A DNA stretch of 7,423 nt. It comes from an uncultured Collinsella sp. (GTDB lineage Bacteria > Actinomycetota > Coriobacteriia > Coriobacteriales > Coriobacteriaceae). This document shows, piece by piece, positions 5,712 to 7,423 of the stretch (its first letter is position 1; each line of letters opens with the position of its first letter). The notes below the pieces were generated by a model. That model worked only from the letters and a program-made list of their open reading frames with translations. It searched no databases and was not told where the DNA came from. Location: contig URYT01000093.1 in assembly GCA_900552185.1 (NCBI GenBank), positions 1 through 7,423 of the forward strand, written 5' to 3'. A program made the position numbers and the translations under genes.

Positions 5712-5742
5712 CGCTAGCACGTGGCTCGGACTGCTGCTAGCG
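5712..5742. repeat. Short inverted repeat just after the pepD stop
   Basis: CGCTAGCA (5712-5719) and TGCTAGCG (5735-5742) form an 8-bp stem with a 15-nt loop, in the pepD 3' untranslated region 7 nt from the stop codon. Neither side has a T tract, so it is not a terminator by itself; it could be an mRNA-stabilising hairpin or chance. Confidence 0.35.
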
Positions 5743-5748
5743 CAACCT

Positions 5749-7206
5749 TTACGCAGCGAGGCGCTTGAGGACGTCGATGAGCAGCTCGTAGAAGCGCTCG
5801 GCAGAAGCGAGCTCCATGCTCTCGTCCGGGGTATGGACATCGGAGAGCGTCGGGCCCACGGCGATGGCGTCCAGGCCGTGCAGAGCCTCGGCAAACAGGC
5901 CGCACTCAAGGCCGGCGTGAATGGACTCGATGCGCAGCTCGGAGCCAAAGAGCTCTCGATAGCTCTCGACAAAGACTTCGCGGACCGGCGAATGCTCGGC
6001 ATAGCTCCAGCCGGGATACTCAAACTCAAACTTGGCGTCGAAGCCCAGGACATCGGCCAGCGTCTGCAGACGGTCCTTGAACTCGTTCTGCAGCGAGGTG
6101 ATCGAAGAGCGCGGGGACAGCATAATCTTGACCTCGTCATCGGAGGTGGCGACCACGCCGATGTTGGAGGAAACCTCGACGGAGCCGTCGGTGGCGACGT
6201 TGCGGCGAATCACGCCGTTAGGGGCAAGGCGCAGGGCGCGGATGAGGGCAAGCGCGGACTTCTGGTCCATGGCCTCAACCTCGGCGTCGTCGGCAATCTC
6301 GACGGTGCAAGTAAAGCCGGGGTCGAAGACCTCGAGCTCGGCAGTGACGTCGGCGATGATGCCCTTTGCGATCTGGGCCGCGGCCTCGGCGGCAGCGTGG
6401 TCGGCGTAGACCAGAACAGCCTTGCACTCACGGTTGATGGCGTTGTCCTTGGTGCCGCCGTTAAAGCTAACGATGGCGGGCTCGCCGGCAACCATCAGGC
6501 GGTCGATGATGCGGGCCATGATGAGGTTGCCGTTGCCGCGCTCCAGGTTGATATCGCTGCCGGAGTGGCCGCCCAGCAGGCCGGAGATGTCGAGCGTGAG
6601 GGTGCTACCGGTCTTGTGCTCGCGCGCGATCGGGCAGGTGTAGGTAACGACGACGCCGCCGGCACAGCTGACGGTGGCAACGCCCTCTTCCTCGGAGTCA
6701 AGGTTGATCATGGTGCGGGCGCTAATCTGGGACTTGTCGAGCGTCTCGGCGCCGACCAGGCCAGTCTCCTCGTCGGTGGTGAACACGCACTCGAGGGCCG
6801 GATGGGTAATCGAATCGTCGTTGAGCACGGTAAGCATAAGCGCGACGGCAATACCGTTGTCGGCGCCCAGAGTGGTGCCGTTAGCGGTGAGGACGCCGTC
6901 CTTGACGACCAGGTCGATACCATCGGTCGTAAAGTCGTGCTCAACGGAGCCCAACTTGTCGCACACCATATCGATGTGGCCCTGCAGCATCACGGTCGGG
7001 GCATTCTCGGCACTGGCAGATGCGGGCTTGCGAATGATGACGTTGTAGACCTCGTCCTGGTACACATCGAGACCGCGCTCCTTGGCAAACGCAACCAGGA
7101 AATCGCTGATGCCCTTCTCGTTGCCAGACCCACGGGGGATCGCGCTGACCTCCTCAAAGAAATGGAACAGCTGGGCGGGCTCGTAGCCGGTAATCTTGTA
7201 GTCCAT
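5749..7206 (-). CDS. pepD: Aminoacyl-histidine dipeptidase (peptidase D, M20 family)
   Basis: Cytosolic zinc dipeptidase of the M20 family that hydrolyses Xaa-His and other dipeptides, feeding amino acid recycling. The 485 residues equal the length of E. coli PepD. The metal-site motifs appear in order: MLQGHIDMVCDK (about residues 77-88, His and Asp ligands), GADNGIAVAL (bridging Asp), TDEETGLVGA (catalytic and ligand Glu), LDSEEEG (ligand Asp) and, near the C-terminus, HAGLECGLF and VGPTLSDVHTPDE with the last histidine ligand. The lid/dimerisation domain lies between about 190 and 380. The ATG at 7206 is preceded by AAGGAGG at ideal spacing, so the in-frame ATG at 7311 is rejected. It is a single gene convergent with hipA, with its own terminator at 5653-5693. 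No damage or unusual residues were seen. Confidence 0.96.
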   Translation of the reverse strand: MDYKITGYEPAQLFHFFEEVSAIPRGSGNEKGISDFLVAFAKERGLDVYQDEVYNVIIRKPASASAENAPTVMLQGHIDMVCDKLGSVEHDFTTDGIDLVVKDGVLTANGTTLGADNGIAVALMLTVLNDDSITHPALECVFTTDEETGLVGAETLDKSQISARTMINLDSEEEGVATVSCAGGVVVTYTCPIAREHKTGSTLTLDISGLLGGHSGSDINLERGNGNLIMARIIDRLMVAGEPAIVSFNGGTKDNAINRECKAVLVYADHAAAEAAAQIAKGIIADVTAELEVFDPGFTCTVEIADDAEVEAMDQKSALALIRALRLAPNGVIRRNVATDGSVEVSSNIGVVATSDDEVKIMLSPRSSITSLQNEFKDRLQTLADVLGFDAKFEFEYPGWSYAEHSPVREVFVESYRELFGSELRIESIHAGLECGLFAEALHGLDAIAVGPTLSDVHTPDESMELASAERFYELLIDVLKRLAA

Positions 7207-7250
7207 GGTGCCTCCTTGGCGCAACTGGTTAGACAGTAAGACATGCGACT

Positions 7251-7279
7251 TGTATATTCCCAGACTTTGCGTGCATAAA
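7251..7279 (-). promoter_or_regulatory. Candidate pepD promoter
   Basis: On the minus strand, TATACA (7251-7256) stands 17 bp downstream of TTTATG (7274-7279), giving a predicted start near 7244 and a leader of about 38 nt before the pepD ATG. The -10 box matches 4 of 6 and the -35 box only 3 of 6, so this is a weak call resting mostly on position. Confidence 0.3.
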
Positions 7280-7315
7280 CCAGTCGAAAACGCCGAGCGC
7301 CCTCGCATCATCGGC

Positions 7316-7342
7316 TAACGGTGGACCGTATAGCGTAACGGT
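7316..7342. repeat. TAACGGT repeats with a 12-bp palindrome upstream of pepD
   Basis: TAACGGT occurs at 7316-7322 and again at 7336-7342, 20 bp apart, about two helical turns. An inverted half-site ACCGT at 7325-7329 makes ACGGT-GG-ACCGT (7318-7329) a 12-bp interrupted palindrome. This arrangement resembles a regulator binding site, upstream of pepD or for a gene to the right of the window. No regulator can be named. Confidence 0.35.
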
Positions 7343-7363
7343 CACAACTTCCGCAGCTCTACA

Positions 7364-7395
7364 AATCGAGGCGCCCTTTCCGGAGCGCCTCGATT
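7364..7395 (-). terminator. Strong hairpin, possible terminator of a minus-strand gene to the right
   Basis: AATCGAGGCGC (7364-7374) and GCGCCTCGATT (7385-7395) form a perfect 11-bp stem with a 10-nt loop. Read on the minus strand it is followed by the short tract TTTGTAG; on the plus strand by GCGCG. It therefore fits a weak terminator of a minus-strand gene entering from beyond 7423, upstream of pepD. No coding region is recognisable in 7207-7423 otherwise. Confidence 0.45.
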
Positions 7396-7423
7396 GCGCG
7401 TATCAAATTGTCGCCACGCCCTT

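Noticed and set aside
5704..7239. 511-codon open frame on the plus strand
   Set aside because: It is exactly antisense to pepD, which has full-length family motifs and a perfect ribosome binding site. The antisense product is rich in Gly/Ala/Val/Asp with no recognisable domain, typical of a GC-rich shadow frame.

Overview
The window looks like a piece of a GC-rich Gram-positive chromosome. The likeliest source is the actinobacterial class Coriobacteriia (a Collinsella-like genome). This is inferred from the GC-rich codon use, strong AGGAG-type ribosome binding sites, the disA-ispD-ispF-cysS gene order and the character of the proteins; it was not tested by any search.

Layout. Positions 1-2799 (minus strand) hold a tight four-gene operon read right to left: disA (c-di-AMP synthase), ispD and ispF (two non-mevalonate isoprenoid enzymes) and the 5' part of cysS (cysteinyl-tRNA synthetase), which runs off the left edge. 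Junctions are a 1-nt overlap (TAATG), an 11-nt overlap and a 3-nt gap. Positions 2800-3146 are a divergent regulatory region. Its plus-strand half carries a yybP-ykoY family manganese riboswitch with an overlapping intrinsic terminator, and it controls mntP (3147-3725), a manganese exporter.

Positions 3754-3845 hold the mntP terminator and three evenly spaced (27 bp) copies of a CATGCA-N6-TGCATG element that overlap the promoter of the next operon. That operon (3846-5621, plus strand) encodes an Xre/HipB-like regulator and a full-length HipA-like Ser/Thr kinase, a type II toxin-antitoxin-like pair that appears to be an accessory insertion. The regulator gene has a segment of about 125 bases whose coding signal is in another frame, bounded by an A-run and a C-run, which suggests two compensating one-base indels.

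Positions 5653-7206 (minus strand, convergent with hipA) hold pepD, a full-length M20 aminoacyl-histidine dipeptidase, with its terminator between the two stops. The right end (7207-7423) is intergenic, with a possible pepD promoter, ACGGT repeats and a strong hairpin.

The housekeeping genes are ordinary. The points worth a second look are the hipB-like gene and its operator array, and the layered RNA control ahead of mntP.
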